A stretch of DNA of 64,000 nucleotides, taken from JAANXG01 sp034520625 (GTDB lineage Bacteria; Pseudomonadota; Gammaproteobacteria; Arenicellales; JAANXG01). The DNA is taken from assembly GCA_034520625.1 (NCBI GenBank), contig JAXHNI010000005.1:62001-126000 (forward strand). Direction: 5' to 3'. This document shows, one piece after another, positions 1-7,827 of this stretch (its first letter is position 1; each line of letters opens with the position of its first letter). Below the pieces are notes generated by a model. The model saw only the letters and a program-made list of their open reading frames with translations, was not told where the DNA came from and searched no databases. The position numbers and the translations under genes were made by a program.

Positions 1-150
1 CGGCCAGGGTCCACCCCCAATGATTCGTGGTTCGCGAGCGGGATGCGCGGTTTCCGGGCTGTGCCGCGGGCTCGCGCGTTGTTCTTCACCCAGGCCGGGG
101 CGTGCCCGGCACCGGGTCAACCGGAGGCCGCACCGGGTCCGGTCGGCCGG
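1..150. other. Left-edge non-coding stretch
   Basis: No reading frame here looks like a real gene. It is GC-rich and lies downstream of the oxygenase gene that ends at 151. I see no clear terminator or repeat. Confidence 0.4.
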
Positions 151-720
151 TCAATCCAGCCTGACCCCGTCCCAGATAAACCATCCGGTGGCGATGTACT
201 TCGTGGTGGTGCTGCTGACGATGCCGCGGTGCATGTGGGTGAAATACGCCGGCCACATCACCAGCCTCCCCTGCCTGGCCTCGCAGTCGAATTCCTGTTC
301 GCTGAAATGGGTCCCGCCGTCCGGCACGTCGTTCAGGTAGATCATCCAGGCCAGTACACGCATCATGTTCGCCGGGCTGCCGACCTCGCAATGCAGCGCG
401 TAGTAACCTTCCTCCGGCAGGTAACGTTGGAGCACATAGCTGTTGTCGATGATCATCCTCGACAGCGTTCGGAACACGTGCAGCCGCTTCCGGCCGTAGT
501 CTCCCGCGCCCGCCTCCAGGGCTTTTTCGATGACCTGTTCGGGCATTTCCCGGAGGTGGAACCACCTGGGTATGTCCGTGGATGCCTTGGACGCGGCATT
601 GAGGGCCTGGGAGCCGATGCGCCCCGGCTGCTGGATCCCGGTATTGCTCTCGAACCAGTCGATAATGCCGTCGCATTGCGCCGGGCTCAGGGCATGGTCT
701 TTGATCTGTATCTGTTTCAT
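151..720 (-). CDS. 2OG-Fe(II) oxygenase (prolyl 4-hydroxylase-like)
   Basis: This 189-residue protein is a probable cytosolic 2-oxoglutarate/Fe(II)-dependent dioxygenase. The double-stranded beta-helix core has an H-x-E iron motif at H110/E112 (ALHCE), a distal histidine in THMHRG (about 162-164) and a basic residue at K174 (TKYIATGW) placed to bind 2-oxoglutarate. The length fits small P4Hc-type enzymes. There is no signal peptide. It is monocistronic with about 590 bp of non-coding DNA upstream. H-x-E instead of the commoner H-x-D is tolerated in parts of the superfamily. The substrate cannot be told from sequence: protein prolyl, small-molecule or tRNA substrates are all possible. The family call is good; the function is open. 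Confidence 0.75.
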   Translation of the reverse strand: MKQIQIKDHALSPAQCDGIIDWFESNTGIQQPGRIGSQALNAASKASTDIPRWFHLREMPEQVIEKALEAGAGDYGRKRLHVFRTLSRMIIDNSYVLQRYLPEEGYYALHCEVGSPANMMRVLAWMIYLNDVPDGGTHFSEQEFDCEARQGRLVMWPAYFTHMHRGIVSSTTTKYIATGWFIWDGVRLD

Positions 721-957
721 CGCGTTCGAACGGATCTGAAACTACCGGGTGCGCGCGATTATAGTGGCATTCCGTCGGCGTTGTCAGGGTCGGGCCGAAT
801 CCCGGGGCGACCACCCAGGGCCCGGCGGCCGGGTTCCGGCTCCTGACGACGCTTACGCGGCGGCGGGTAGTGGCTCAGTTTGAATACAGAGCGGAAGGAA
901 GCGGCCGGTGCACTGCCACAGGCCGCGATCTGATTCGAGAACAAGTGTCGAGGTGTA

Positions 958-1067
958 GGCCGGTGCCAGGGGCCGTCCCCCAGGGCCGCTGTGAATACAT
1001 CCGTGTACGCTCTGGCTCAAACATCCCTGTTTTCGACAGCCCTGGGGGACGGCCCCTGGCACCGGCC
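958..1067 (-). repeat. Hairpin repeat copy A (29-bp perfect arms)
   Basis: The arms at 958-986 and 1039-1067 are exact reverse complements over 29 bp. They enclose about 52 bp whose reverse complement matches the interior of the copies at 2819-2970 and 40907-41012. Weaker similarity to those copies extends about 45 bp beyond the right arm. The rest of the 721-1312 gap shows no gene. Confidence 0.9.
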
Positions 1068-1312
1068 TCCCCGATCATTCGGCCCTTCAACCCGGACCAA
1101 TGCCCGCGGGTCGCGAAACGGTGCGGTATCTTTGGAGGTACACCAGCCGTATTCCGCTTCGACCCGAGCCACTACCCAGCGGCGGGGCTCAGTGACGACC
1201 CGGGGCATCATTGATATACTTTCGCGCCTGAAGGTTGACCGGGCGGCGCGCCGCAATGCGGGCGCCCGGCGCACGGAATACTCGATTTCCTCTTACCTGA
1301 GCAACCATTTCG

Positions 1313-2005
1313 ATGACGAACACTATTCGGTTCCTACTCAATGCCGCCTGCCCGCTGGTACTGGCGTTCTCCCTGGCATCCTGCGGTAAAACGGACACAT
1401 TCAGCTCGATCGAGCCCGGCCAGGAATCCGCCCGCTCGCGGGCCAACCTGGAACTGCCTCCGGATCTGAGCACCACGTCCAGCGACGCCCTGGCGGCCAA
1501 CCAGGCCACCGCCGAGGCCGCGAGCGAGGAGGTCCTCCCGGAACCAGAGGGCCTGGATGTCGTGCGAAACGACGAGGAGGGTTGGCTCGAGGTGGACGCC
1601 CCCGCCGACCAGGTCTGGCGCAGGCTGATCGCTCACTGGGGCGCGCTGGGCGTGGATCTCGTAGTCAGCAATCCCGGCGAGGGCATCATGGAAACCGACT
1701 GGGTGAAACCCACAACCTCGGAAAAGGAAGAATCGAATCTCGGTCAAGTGCTCGTCGACCAGTTTCTCGGCAAGCTCTTCGATGAAAACACGGCACTCGA
1801 CAAGTACACGTTGACGCTTCAGCGGCTCGGCGAGGACAGAACACGCATCGACGTGGCGCACCGGGGCATCAAAAAGATCCAGACCCAGCGATCGTCGGTG
1901 GGCACCAACGCGGACTGGGACTGGGTGGAAACCGATGAAGATCCCGCCAAGATCAGACGCGCCCTGTCGTCGATCGTCTACGGCTTGCAGGGCGGCACGT
2001 CCTGA
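1313..2005 (+). CDS. bamC: Outer-membrane assembly lipoprotein BamC
   Basis: BamC is a lipoprotein subunit of the BAM complex that folds and inserts outer-membrane beta-barrel proteins. The 230-residue product begins with a signal peptide ending in the lipobox LASC (acylated C24). A low-complexity acidic linker follows, with LELPPDL near 46-52 like the BamC segment that contacts BamD. After it comes a helix-grip domain (about 85-225, starting near WLEVDAPADQVWRRL). It is shorter than E. coli BamC (344 residues) and appears to keep only one complete helix-grip domain, as seen in some other gammaproteobacteria. The usual upstream neighbour dapA is absent; repeat A lies there instead. The start ATG precedes the signal peptide directly. 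Confidence 0.85.
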   Translation: MTNTIRFLLNAACPLVLAFSLASCGKTDTFSSIEPGQESARSRANLELPPDLSTTSSDALAANQATAEAASEEVLPEPEGLDVVRNDEEGWLEVDAPADQVWRRLIAHWGALGVDLVVSNPGEGIMETDWVKPTTSEKEESNLGQVLVDQFLGKLFDENTALDKYTLTLQRLGEDRTRIDVAHRGIKKIQTQRSSVGTNADWDWVETDEDPAKIRRALSSIVYGLQGGTS

Positions 2006-2026
2006 AGCCCGGCGGCCGGCTCCAGG

Positions 2027-2611
2027 TCAGTACAACCGGGCGATATCACCCAGCGTATCGCGGATCTCCTCTACCGTGAGGTTCCGGTCAGGGAGGGAGC
2101 CGCGATAGGCGCAAGTCAGGTCGTCGACCTGCGGCTGCTGTTCGGAGTACAGGCTCATCGTCGTATAGTAGATGTGGAGGGCCGGGGTGCCGCCCCGGCC
2201 GCCGCCGAACTGACCCGCCACCATGATCCCCCGGTCCCGTATCAGGCCCGCGGGCCCGGCGTCATCCGGGACCAGCGACACGTCCACGCCGGATCGCGAA
2301 TCGCTCACGGTGAACGTGGTCGGCCCGACCTCGCGGACCAGGGGCGCACCATCACGGTTTCGGTTCAGTCCGAAGCTGCAATAGGGCGCCCACTCGTTGA
2401 CGTCATTCCGGCGCAGGGTTTCACCGAACTGGACATAGGCCCGCGCCGAGCGGCCCGGGAATCGCAGTGGCTGGTTCAGCTCCACCCGGGTGCCATCCGC
2501 GACCCGTTGCCCGGCGGACTGATTTTCGCCCGTGGCGGCACAGGCGCCTAGAAACACAGGCATGCAAAGCGCAGCCGCGCGGGTCAGCAGCCTCGTTGTA
2601 GTGGCGTTCAT
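2027..2611 (-). CDS. Small lipoprotein of unknown function
   Basis: A 194-residue predicted lipoprotein with lipobox LGAC and acylation site C24. The mature part is soluble and contains a stretch at about 50-90 (LNQPLRFPGRSARAYVQF, then an R-x-DVNEWAPYC segment) with two cysteines (about C78 and C167) that could form a disulfide. I recognise no characterised family. It converges on bamC with 21 bp between the stop codons. A GGAG-like ribosome binding site precedes the ATG. Localisation to the outer-membrane inner leaflet or periplasm is inferred from the lipobox only. Confidence 0.7.
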   Translation of the reverse strand: MNATTTRLLTRAAALCMPVFLGACAATGENQSAGQRVADGTRVELNQPLRFPGRSARAYVQFGETLRRNDVNEWAPYCSFGLNRNRDGAPLVREVGPTTFTVSDSRSGVDVSLVPDDAGPAGLIRDRGIMVAGQFGGGRGGTPALHIYYTTMSLYSEQQPQVDDLTCAYRGSLPDRNLTVEEIRDTLGDIARLY

Positions 2612-2818
2612 TCCGGCACTCCGTGGTTAACCGTATTGGTTCCCTGCTTTGGATGCGGGCGGAAACACGGAAGTTCCCGGGTCGTCAGCGGGGCCGGCCG
2701 CCGGTGTACCCCGGCACTGACATCGTGACTTTCGAACGTTTATCCTGGGGCATATCCGCCACGGGCCGGAGCACTGCCGCAGACCTCGGCCCCGTTTGAC
2801 GGCCCGCGTGCTCGGGGA

Positions 2819-2970
2819 GGCCGGTGCCGGGGGCCATTCCCCAGGGCTGTCGAAAACAGGGATGTTTGAGCCAGAGCGTACAGGGATGTATTCCATCCTT
2901 CGGTCCGCGAACGGCACTTCCCTGTGCCGCTACTCACAGCGGCCCTGGGGGATGGCCCCCGGCACCGGCC
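2819..2970 (+). repeat. Hairpin repeat copy B (long loop)
   Basis: The arms at 2819-2847 and 2942-2970 are reverse complements with one mismatch over 29 bp. The interior shares the core TGTCGAAAACAGGGATG with copy C but carries about 40 extra bases (about 2891-2935), so the loop is larger. It lies between a lipoprotein gene and the 3' end of a methyltransferase gene. Confidence 0.88.
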
Positions 2971-3001
2971 CAACACGACAACGCCGGTTCTCAAAACGGG
3001 A

Positions 3002-4018
3002 TCACGACCCGGGCGTTCGTTCCGTTTCCTTGCCGGCGTCGAGCCGCCAGCCCAGGAGCGCCCCATCATCCTGGTAGAATGGCGCGAGTTCGAGATCGGG
3101 AAAGCCCGCTGTCGTCAACCACTGCCGCAGATCATCCAGGTCGCTTTCCTTTCTCGCCGCGCGGATCATATCCAGAAGCCGCTGCCGGTTCGCGGTCACA
3201 CGGCTCCGGGCCTCGTCTAGCCAATCCAGCAGGTCCTTCGCCGGCATACGGTCCAGCGCACCGAAAATCTCGTGAACGTAGCGCGCCGGCCCCAGAAGCA
3301 TGTTAGGGGTGTTGCTGGCGTTCGCGGCTTTCTTGATTCGCTCCATGGCATCGCCCAGGGCCCGTCGCTTCTTCTCGAGCTTCGGGCTTGGTTTGCCCCC
3401 CCGGCCTGCCGTGCCGCGCCCGCCATCCGCCATTTCCCGCAGCAGGTTGCGGGCCCGGAGATACAGCTTGACCTCGTCCAGCACGAAATCGAGCTGCGCC
3501 AGCTCCTCCCGTGTGGACCGCAACAGCACGGAGTCATGATGATGCATGATGGCGGAAAAACCGCCGCCGGGCTTGAGCACCCGGCTGATCTCGGGAATCG
3601 AGCGCGACAGGTCGCTGTACTCGACTCCGAACTGGCTGCCCACCATGTCGAAGCTTGCGCTGTCATAGGGAAGCGACTCCACGGCGGTGCGGCCGCGAAA
3701 CCGGATACGGCCCAGCGATTTCGCCAGCTCCGGGTCGGACACCCGGGATCCCGGCGCGATGTCGGCGAGGTCCACCCCGTGCACTTCCAGGCCCCCGGCG
3801 AGCCGATCACCCGTTTCCAGCACCAGAAGCGCCACCGCGCCGTTGCCCGTCGCGACATCCAGAAACCGGCCGCTTCCGGGCAGGCGTTCGCACCGGGTGC
3901 GCCAGAAATCCGCAATGGCGCCCCGGTAGTTGCCTTCACTGACCTGGCTGAAGGAATGAATATTGCCGTAGGACCAGTACCGGTCCCACTGCTCGATATG
4001 CCGCCGCTCTTCCGTCAT
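3002..4018 (-). CDS. Class I SAM-dependent methyltransferase
   Basis: This 338-residue protein has a Rossmann methyltransferase fold: motif I is FLDVATGNG (52-60), an acidic beta2 end is in VHGVDLAD (about 79-86), and a post-I region leads to the LKPGGGF motif typical of methyltransferase type 11/25 proteins. The C-terminal half is helical and basic and may bind substrate. I chose the start at 4018 because the ATG overlaps the stop of the upstream TPR-sulfotransferase (ATGA), which implies translational coupling. Pairing with a sulfotransferase suggests tailoring of a common substrate (glycan, lipid or peptide), but the substrate is unknown. Confidence 0.8.
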   Translation of the reverse strand: MTEERRHIEQWDRYWSYGNIHSFSQVSEGNYRGAIADFWRTRCERLPGSGRFLDVATGNGAVALLVLETGDRLAGGLEVHGVDLADIAPGSRVSDPELAKSLGRIRFRGRTAVESLPYDSASFDMVGSQFGVEYSDLSRSIPEISRVLKPGGGFSAIMHHHDSVLLRSTREELAQLDFVLDEVKLYLRARNLLREMADGGRGTAGRGGKPSPKLEKKRRALGDAMERIKKAANASNTPNMLLGPARYVHEIFGALDRMPAKDLLDWLDEARSRVTANRQRLLDMIRAARKESDLDDLRQWLTTAGFPDLELAPFYQDDGALLGWRLDAGKETERTPGS

Positions 4019-6156
4019 GCCTTGGCTAGATCCCCCAGCGCGTCCACCAGCGGGCGCAGCTGCCGGGCATAGGGCTTCCAGCGACCGATGGCACTTCGAT
4101 ATATCGGTTGCCGGACCTGCGCGAGGCTGGCGGTGGTCACCGCCCTGCTGCCCAGGTGGGGCTGGAGACACGCCGGATTCCATTGGAGGCGGCAGTGGGC
4201 GAGCATGGCCCGCACCGACGGCTCGGGATCCCGTACCAGGTCTTCGTACCGCACGCTGATCAGGAAATCACCGCGGAGCACCCGTTTCCAGTGCGCCATG
4301 AGGCGCGAATACGCCCGGTAGTATCGCCCGAGCTCTTCAAGCTCCCAGGAAAACAGCTGCTCATTCTCGAATATGTGGGTAAAGCATGAAAAACACGTGT
4401 CCAGGGGGTCGCGGTGCACGTGTATGACATGGGCGCGGGGCAGGAGGCCGGCAATCAGTCCGAGATACTGAAAATTGTTCGGCATCTTGTCGACGACGCG
4501 TGCTGCGTCCGGCGCGGTTTCCGACAGACCCTGCGCGTACCGGCGGCCCAGGTCCCGCAGGCCCGCGTCATCCAGATCCGGTATCCAGTCCGGGAAGTCA
4601 CGGCCCCGGGCGCGATTCATCTCGTCGGTCAGCCGGTCCAGGTCGAAGCGTTCGCCGGCACCGTGAACGTCCGGATGACGCGCCAGAATGCTCTCGACGA
4701 GCGTCGTGCCGGACCGCGGCATGCCCACCACGAAGACGGGGACATCGCTGTCGCACCCCGCGGCACCGAATCGTTCCACGACCTCCGCCGGGAACGCCTC
4801 GGCGATTCGTTCGAACCGGGTCTCGTCCCCGGACACGTCGTAATGGATCCGCGACCGTTGGACGGCGGCGCCATCGAGGTAGTGCTGAAAGGAGCTCTCC
4901 GTATCCGCTCCGGCATCGGCGTACGCCTTGCCCGCCGCATAATGCAGGTGGACACGGTCACCAGGCTCCAGGTCGCCGCGCTCCAGCAGCGCCTCGATTC
5001 GTTCGATATCCGAACCTTTCTTCCCGAATGCCCCGATCTCGGCAAGGCGGTACCAGACCTCCGCCCGCTCCGGCTGGATCGCCAGGGCCCGCCGGTAGGA
5101 TGCCTCGGCTTCGTCCCGGCGCCCGAGCACCGCCAGGGTCACGCCCAGATGTCGATGAGCGACCGCGGATTCGGGGTCCAGGGCCGTCACCCGCCGGTGG
5201 CAGTGCTCCGCTTCCTCGAGACGGCCCAGGTCCATTTCGACGTTGCCCAGGTTGTGCCACGCCGACGGTGAATCGGGCGCGGAGTCGATGGCGTTCTGAA
5301 AAACCGCTTTCGCTTCCGCCAGCCTCCCCATCTGCTGCAGCGCGACGCCGAGGTTGTTCAGCAGCTCCGGGGCGGCGGCGGCGTGGGCTTCAAGCGCGGC
5401 ACGGAAGCAGGACTCGGCTTCCGCCGGGCGGCCGCGCCCCATGAGGAATGTCCCCAGGTTGCTCAGAATATCCGGTGCTTCAGGATCCGTTTCCAGAGCC
5501 TGTCGCCAGGATCTTTCCGCGTCGTCGGGAAGACCCAGCGCTGCCTGTACCAGGGCCAGGTTGCTGAGCACCGCGGCATGCCCCGGCGATACGGCCAGAG
5601 CGCGCCGGTACGCCTCCACCGCTTCCTCGAGGCGATCCTGGGCTTTGAGCTGATTGCCGACGTGGTTGTGCGCATCAACCAGATCGGGCCGCAAGCGCAC
5701 CACCCGGGCAAACGCCGCCTCAGCATCGCGATGCCGGCCCAGGGCACTCAGCGCCAGCCCCAGGTTGTAGTGGGCCGCCAGCAGCCCGGGGTTGAGCTCG
5801 ATCGCCCGGGTAAGACTCTCGACCGCCTCGTCGTAGCGACCCAGCTCGTGCAGCACGTTGCCGAGATTGTTCCGGGCATCGTGATTGCCGGGCTCTATGC
5901 CGACGGCCCGGCGGTACGCGTCCGCGGCTTCCTCCAGGCTGCCCAGGGCCTGCAGGCTCGCCGCAAGCACGTTCCATCCGATTCCCAGATCCGGCCAGGT
6001 CCGCACGAATTCACGGGCCCGTGACCGGGCCTCATTCAACCGGTTCGCCCTGAACAGGGCAATAAGCGCATTGACGTCGGCTTCCGCCGGGCGTTGTCCG
6101 CGGGTGCTGCGGTTCTCGCCGCGGCCTTTTCGTTTGCCACCCTCGGAAGCGCTCAT
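4015..6156 (-). CDS. TPR-repeat sulfotransferase
   Basis: A roughly 713-residue two-part protein. Residues about 30-400 are at least ten tetratricopeptide repeats of the NNLGNxLxxLGRxxEA type. The C-terminal 230 residues form a PAPS-dependent sulfotransferase domain with the 5'-phosphosulfate loop GMPRSGTT near 477-484 and a 3'-phosphate-binding HVHRDPLDTCFS segment. It would transfer sulfate from PAPS to a hydroxyl on an unknown acceptor; bacterial TPR-sulfotransferases are also compared with tyrosylprotein sulfotransferases. I prefer the start MSASEGG at 6156 over one 54 bp upstream; neither has a strong ribosome binding site. The downstream methyltransferase overlaps by 4 bp. A second TPR-sulfotransferase lies on the other side of the porin gene. 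Confidence 0.85.
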   Translation of the reverse strand: MSASEGGKRKGRGENRSTRGQRPAEADVNALIALFRANRLNEARSRAREFVRTWPDLGIGWNVLAASLQALGSLEEAADAYRRAVGIEPGNHDARNNLGNVLHELGRYDEAVESLTRAIELNPGLLAAHYNLGLALSALGRHRDAEAAFARVVRLRPDLVDAHNHVGNQLKAQDRLEEAVEAYRRALAVSPGHAAVLSNLALVQAALGLPDDAERSWRQALETDPEAPDILSNLGTFLMGRGRPAEAESCFRAALEAHAAAAPELLNNLGVALQQMGRLAEAKAVFQNAIDSAPDSPSAWHNLGNVEMDLGRLEEAEHCHRRVTALDPESAVAHRHLGVTLAVLGRRDEAEASYRRALAIQPERAEVWYRLAEIGAFGKKGSDIERIEALLERGDLEPGDRVHLHYAAGKAYADAGADTESSFQHYLDGAAVQRSRIHYDVSGDETRFERIAEAFPAEVVERFGAAGCDSDVPVFVVGMPRSGTTLVESILARHPDVHGAGERFDLDRLTDEMNRARGRDFPDWIPDLDDAGLRDLGRRYAQGLSETAPDAARVVDKMPNNFQYLGLIAGLLPRAHVIHVHRDPLDTCFSCFTHIFENEQLFSWELEELGRYYRAYSRLMAHWKRVLRGDFLISVRYEDLVRDPEPSVRAMLAHCRLQWNPACLQPHLGSRAVTTASLAQVRQPIYRSAIGRWKPYARQLRPLVDALGDLAKA

Positions 6157-6251
6157 GACGTTGCGGGATTGAGGAAAACCGTGAGTGAATGGAAGCCGTC
6201 GACGATGCACCGCCGCGAGTCGAGGATTATAACTTCGGGGTGGTGGTACTC

Positions 6252-6277
6252 AAAAAAAAGGCGCCCTTGCGGGCGCC
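6252..6277 (-). terminator. Rho-independent terminator of the porin gene
   Basis: Read on the minus strand, a 7-bp GC stem (GGCGCCC/GGGCGCC) with a 4-base loop is followed by eight T residues. It lies 32 bp after the porin stop codon and upstream of the sulfotransferase start, so it separates two minus-strand units. Confidence 0.9.
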
Positions 6278-6308
6278 TTTCTTGAACTGCCGGGATGAAA
6301 AAACCGTC

Positions 6309-7376
6309 TTAGAACGACTTCTTCATGCCAACGGCAACGACGGTGCTTTCTGCGTCGCCACCGGCCGTGTCCCTGCTGTTGGTTTCGAACTCGATGTACA
6401 TGTCGGTACCGGCACCCAGATTCTTGTTCATCTGCAAGAAAATGCTGTCCAGGTCGCCGTTGGTGTCGTCCGAACCCATGCCGTAGCCGGCCATGGCCGA
6501 CAGGCCGTTGCCGAAGTCGTACTCGGCGTGCAGATCGACGGTCTCGACGTCGTCCATACCGGGGGCGTCGCGGTCAACCGACATCATGGTGCCGGACAGG
6601 AACAGCGCATCGGTGACGCTCACGCGCACACCCGCGCCGATCAGGCTCGGCTCCGGAACCCCGCCGGGATTGTTCTCACCATAGTACGCGGCATTGACGG
6701 TGAAGTTGCCGAAGGTGGCCTGGCCTGCCAGGGTGTAGGCGTCCAGGGTCTCGTCACCACCAAACGGATCGTCGTTGCGCTGGTCAAATATTCCCTGCGC
6801 GGAGAACGTGAACGGATCGCTGCCGTAGCCGCCGGCGCCATAGGTGTAGCTGAGGGCGTCGGAAACACGCAAGCCGTAGGTGTCGTAGTTCAGCTCCTTG
6901 GTGGCTTCATACCAGGTGGAACCGCCGAAGCCGTGCGAGCGGACCGTGTTGTAGCCCAGGTACTCGTACAGGGTGCCCCACATGTTACCGGCCTTGACCG
7001 CACCGAAGCTCCCGGTCAGGTCAACGTAGGCGAGACGCTTGTCCCAGGGCGCGGCGTCTTCCCGCACGCTGCCGCGGTTGAACGCGGAAGTACCCATGCC
7101 GATTTCGACGTGGGCGCCGGCGCTCATGCCGTTGCCCAGATCGGTGCGGCCACGGAAACCGAAGCGCGAGTTGGCCTGGTCGCCGAGATGAATGTCACCG
7201 TCGGAACCCGGCGGCAGGAAGATGTTGGCCGGGTTGCCGCCGTTTTTCTCTTTGGCGTAGTCAGCCGAGACGTTGACGAAACCGTAGAATCCGCTCTCGG
7301 TCTCTTGCGCCTGAACCGGCAGCGAAGCGCCATAGGCGCCGGCTACGGCCAAAGCAATTGCGGTTTTTTTAAACAT
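6309..7376 (-). CDS. Outer-membrane porin (OmpC/gram-negative porin family)
   Basis: A 355-residue general porin. It has a Sec signal peptide (KKTAIALAVAGAYGASLPVQAQ, cleavage after about residue 23), the opening strand motif SGFYGFVNVSADY, alternating amphipathic beta strands, an acidic loop region and the C-terminal phenylalanine (GMKKSF) recognised by the BAM machinery. It would form a trimeric 16-strand channel for small hydrophilic solutes. It is monocistronic: a strong terminator follows and an AT-rich promoter region precedes it, suggesting high and regulated expression. Its acidic composition would fit a saline habitat (inference). Confidence 0.9.
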   Translation of the reverse strand: MFKKTAIALAVAGAYGASLPVQAQETESGFYGFVNVSADYAKEKNGGNPANIFLPPGSDGDIHLGDQANSRFGFRGRTDLGNGMSAGAHVEIGMGTSAFNRGSVREDAAPWDKRLAYVDLTGSFGAVKAGNMWGTLYEYLGYNTVRSHGFGGSTWYEATKELNYDTYGLRVSDALSYTYGAGGYGSDPFTFSAQGIFDQRNDDPFGGDETLDAYTLAGQATFGNFTVNAAYYGENNPGGVPEPSLIGAGVRVSVTDALFLSGTMMSVDRDAPGMDDVETVDLHAEYDFGNGLSAMAGYGMGSDDTNGDLDSIFLQMNKNLGAGTDMYIEFETNSRDTAGGDAESTVVAVGMKKSF

Positions 7377-7690
7377 AGTTCACTGACCCTTTGTCAATTA
7401 GTGTGAATTTTTTGTCGTCACTATCGAAAGCAACCGTCGCTCAACCACTTCAACATCATTGCTGTTGCAGAATTGCAACAACTGTTGCTTTCTAAGCGCA
7501 ATGCGTTTATAGCACAAAAAAATACCCCCTGCAAGACAATAAATGAAGCGCTATGTTTTTGAAAAACAAAGACTTATATTCGGATTTGTCTTTTTTCTAC
7601 GGGTGGCATCAGGACCCGCCGCGCGAAGCACACGGCCCATTGCGTGGTGCAATCCGGCGGGATTGTTGGTAGAAGGCTACACGTGAAAGA
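7377..7690 (-). promoter_or_regulatory. AT-rich porin promoter region with palindrome
   Basis: This is the most AT-rich stretch in the window and lies upstream of the porin. It holds an interrupted palindrome, TGTTGCAGAATTGCAACA (7463-7480), followed at once by a CAACTGTTG palindrome, which looks like tandem operator half-sites. A/T tracts at 7515-7600 could carry the core promoter. The regulator is unknown. Confidence 0.5.
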
Positions 7691-7827
7691 CGGGGCGTGG
7701 AACACCCGTCCGGCGGACACGAAACCCGGCGGCCGCGTGCAATGCTGTACTGCTATTCTCTTAATTATCAGTTACTTGGACCGGACAAGCCGGTTGATCC
7801 ACCTGTACTCACCGGACTCCTGATTTC

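Noticed and set aside
958..2970. CRISPR-like array formed by repeats A and B
   Set aside because: Only two copies within 2 kb, no regular spacing or spacers, no cas genes; the units are long hairpins.
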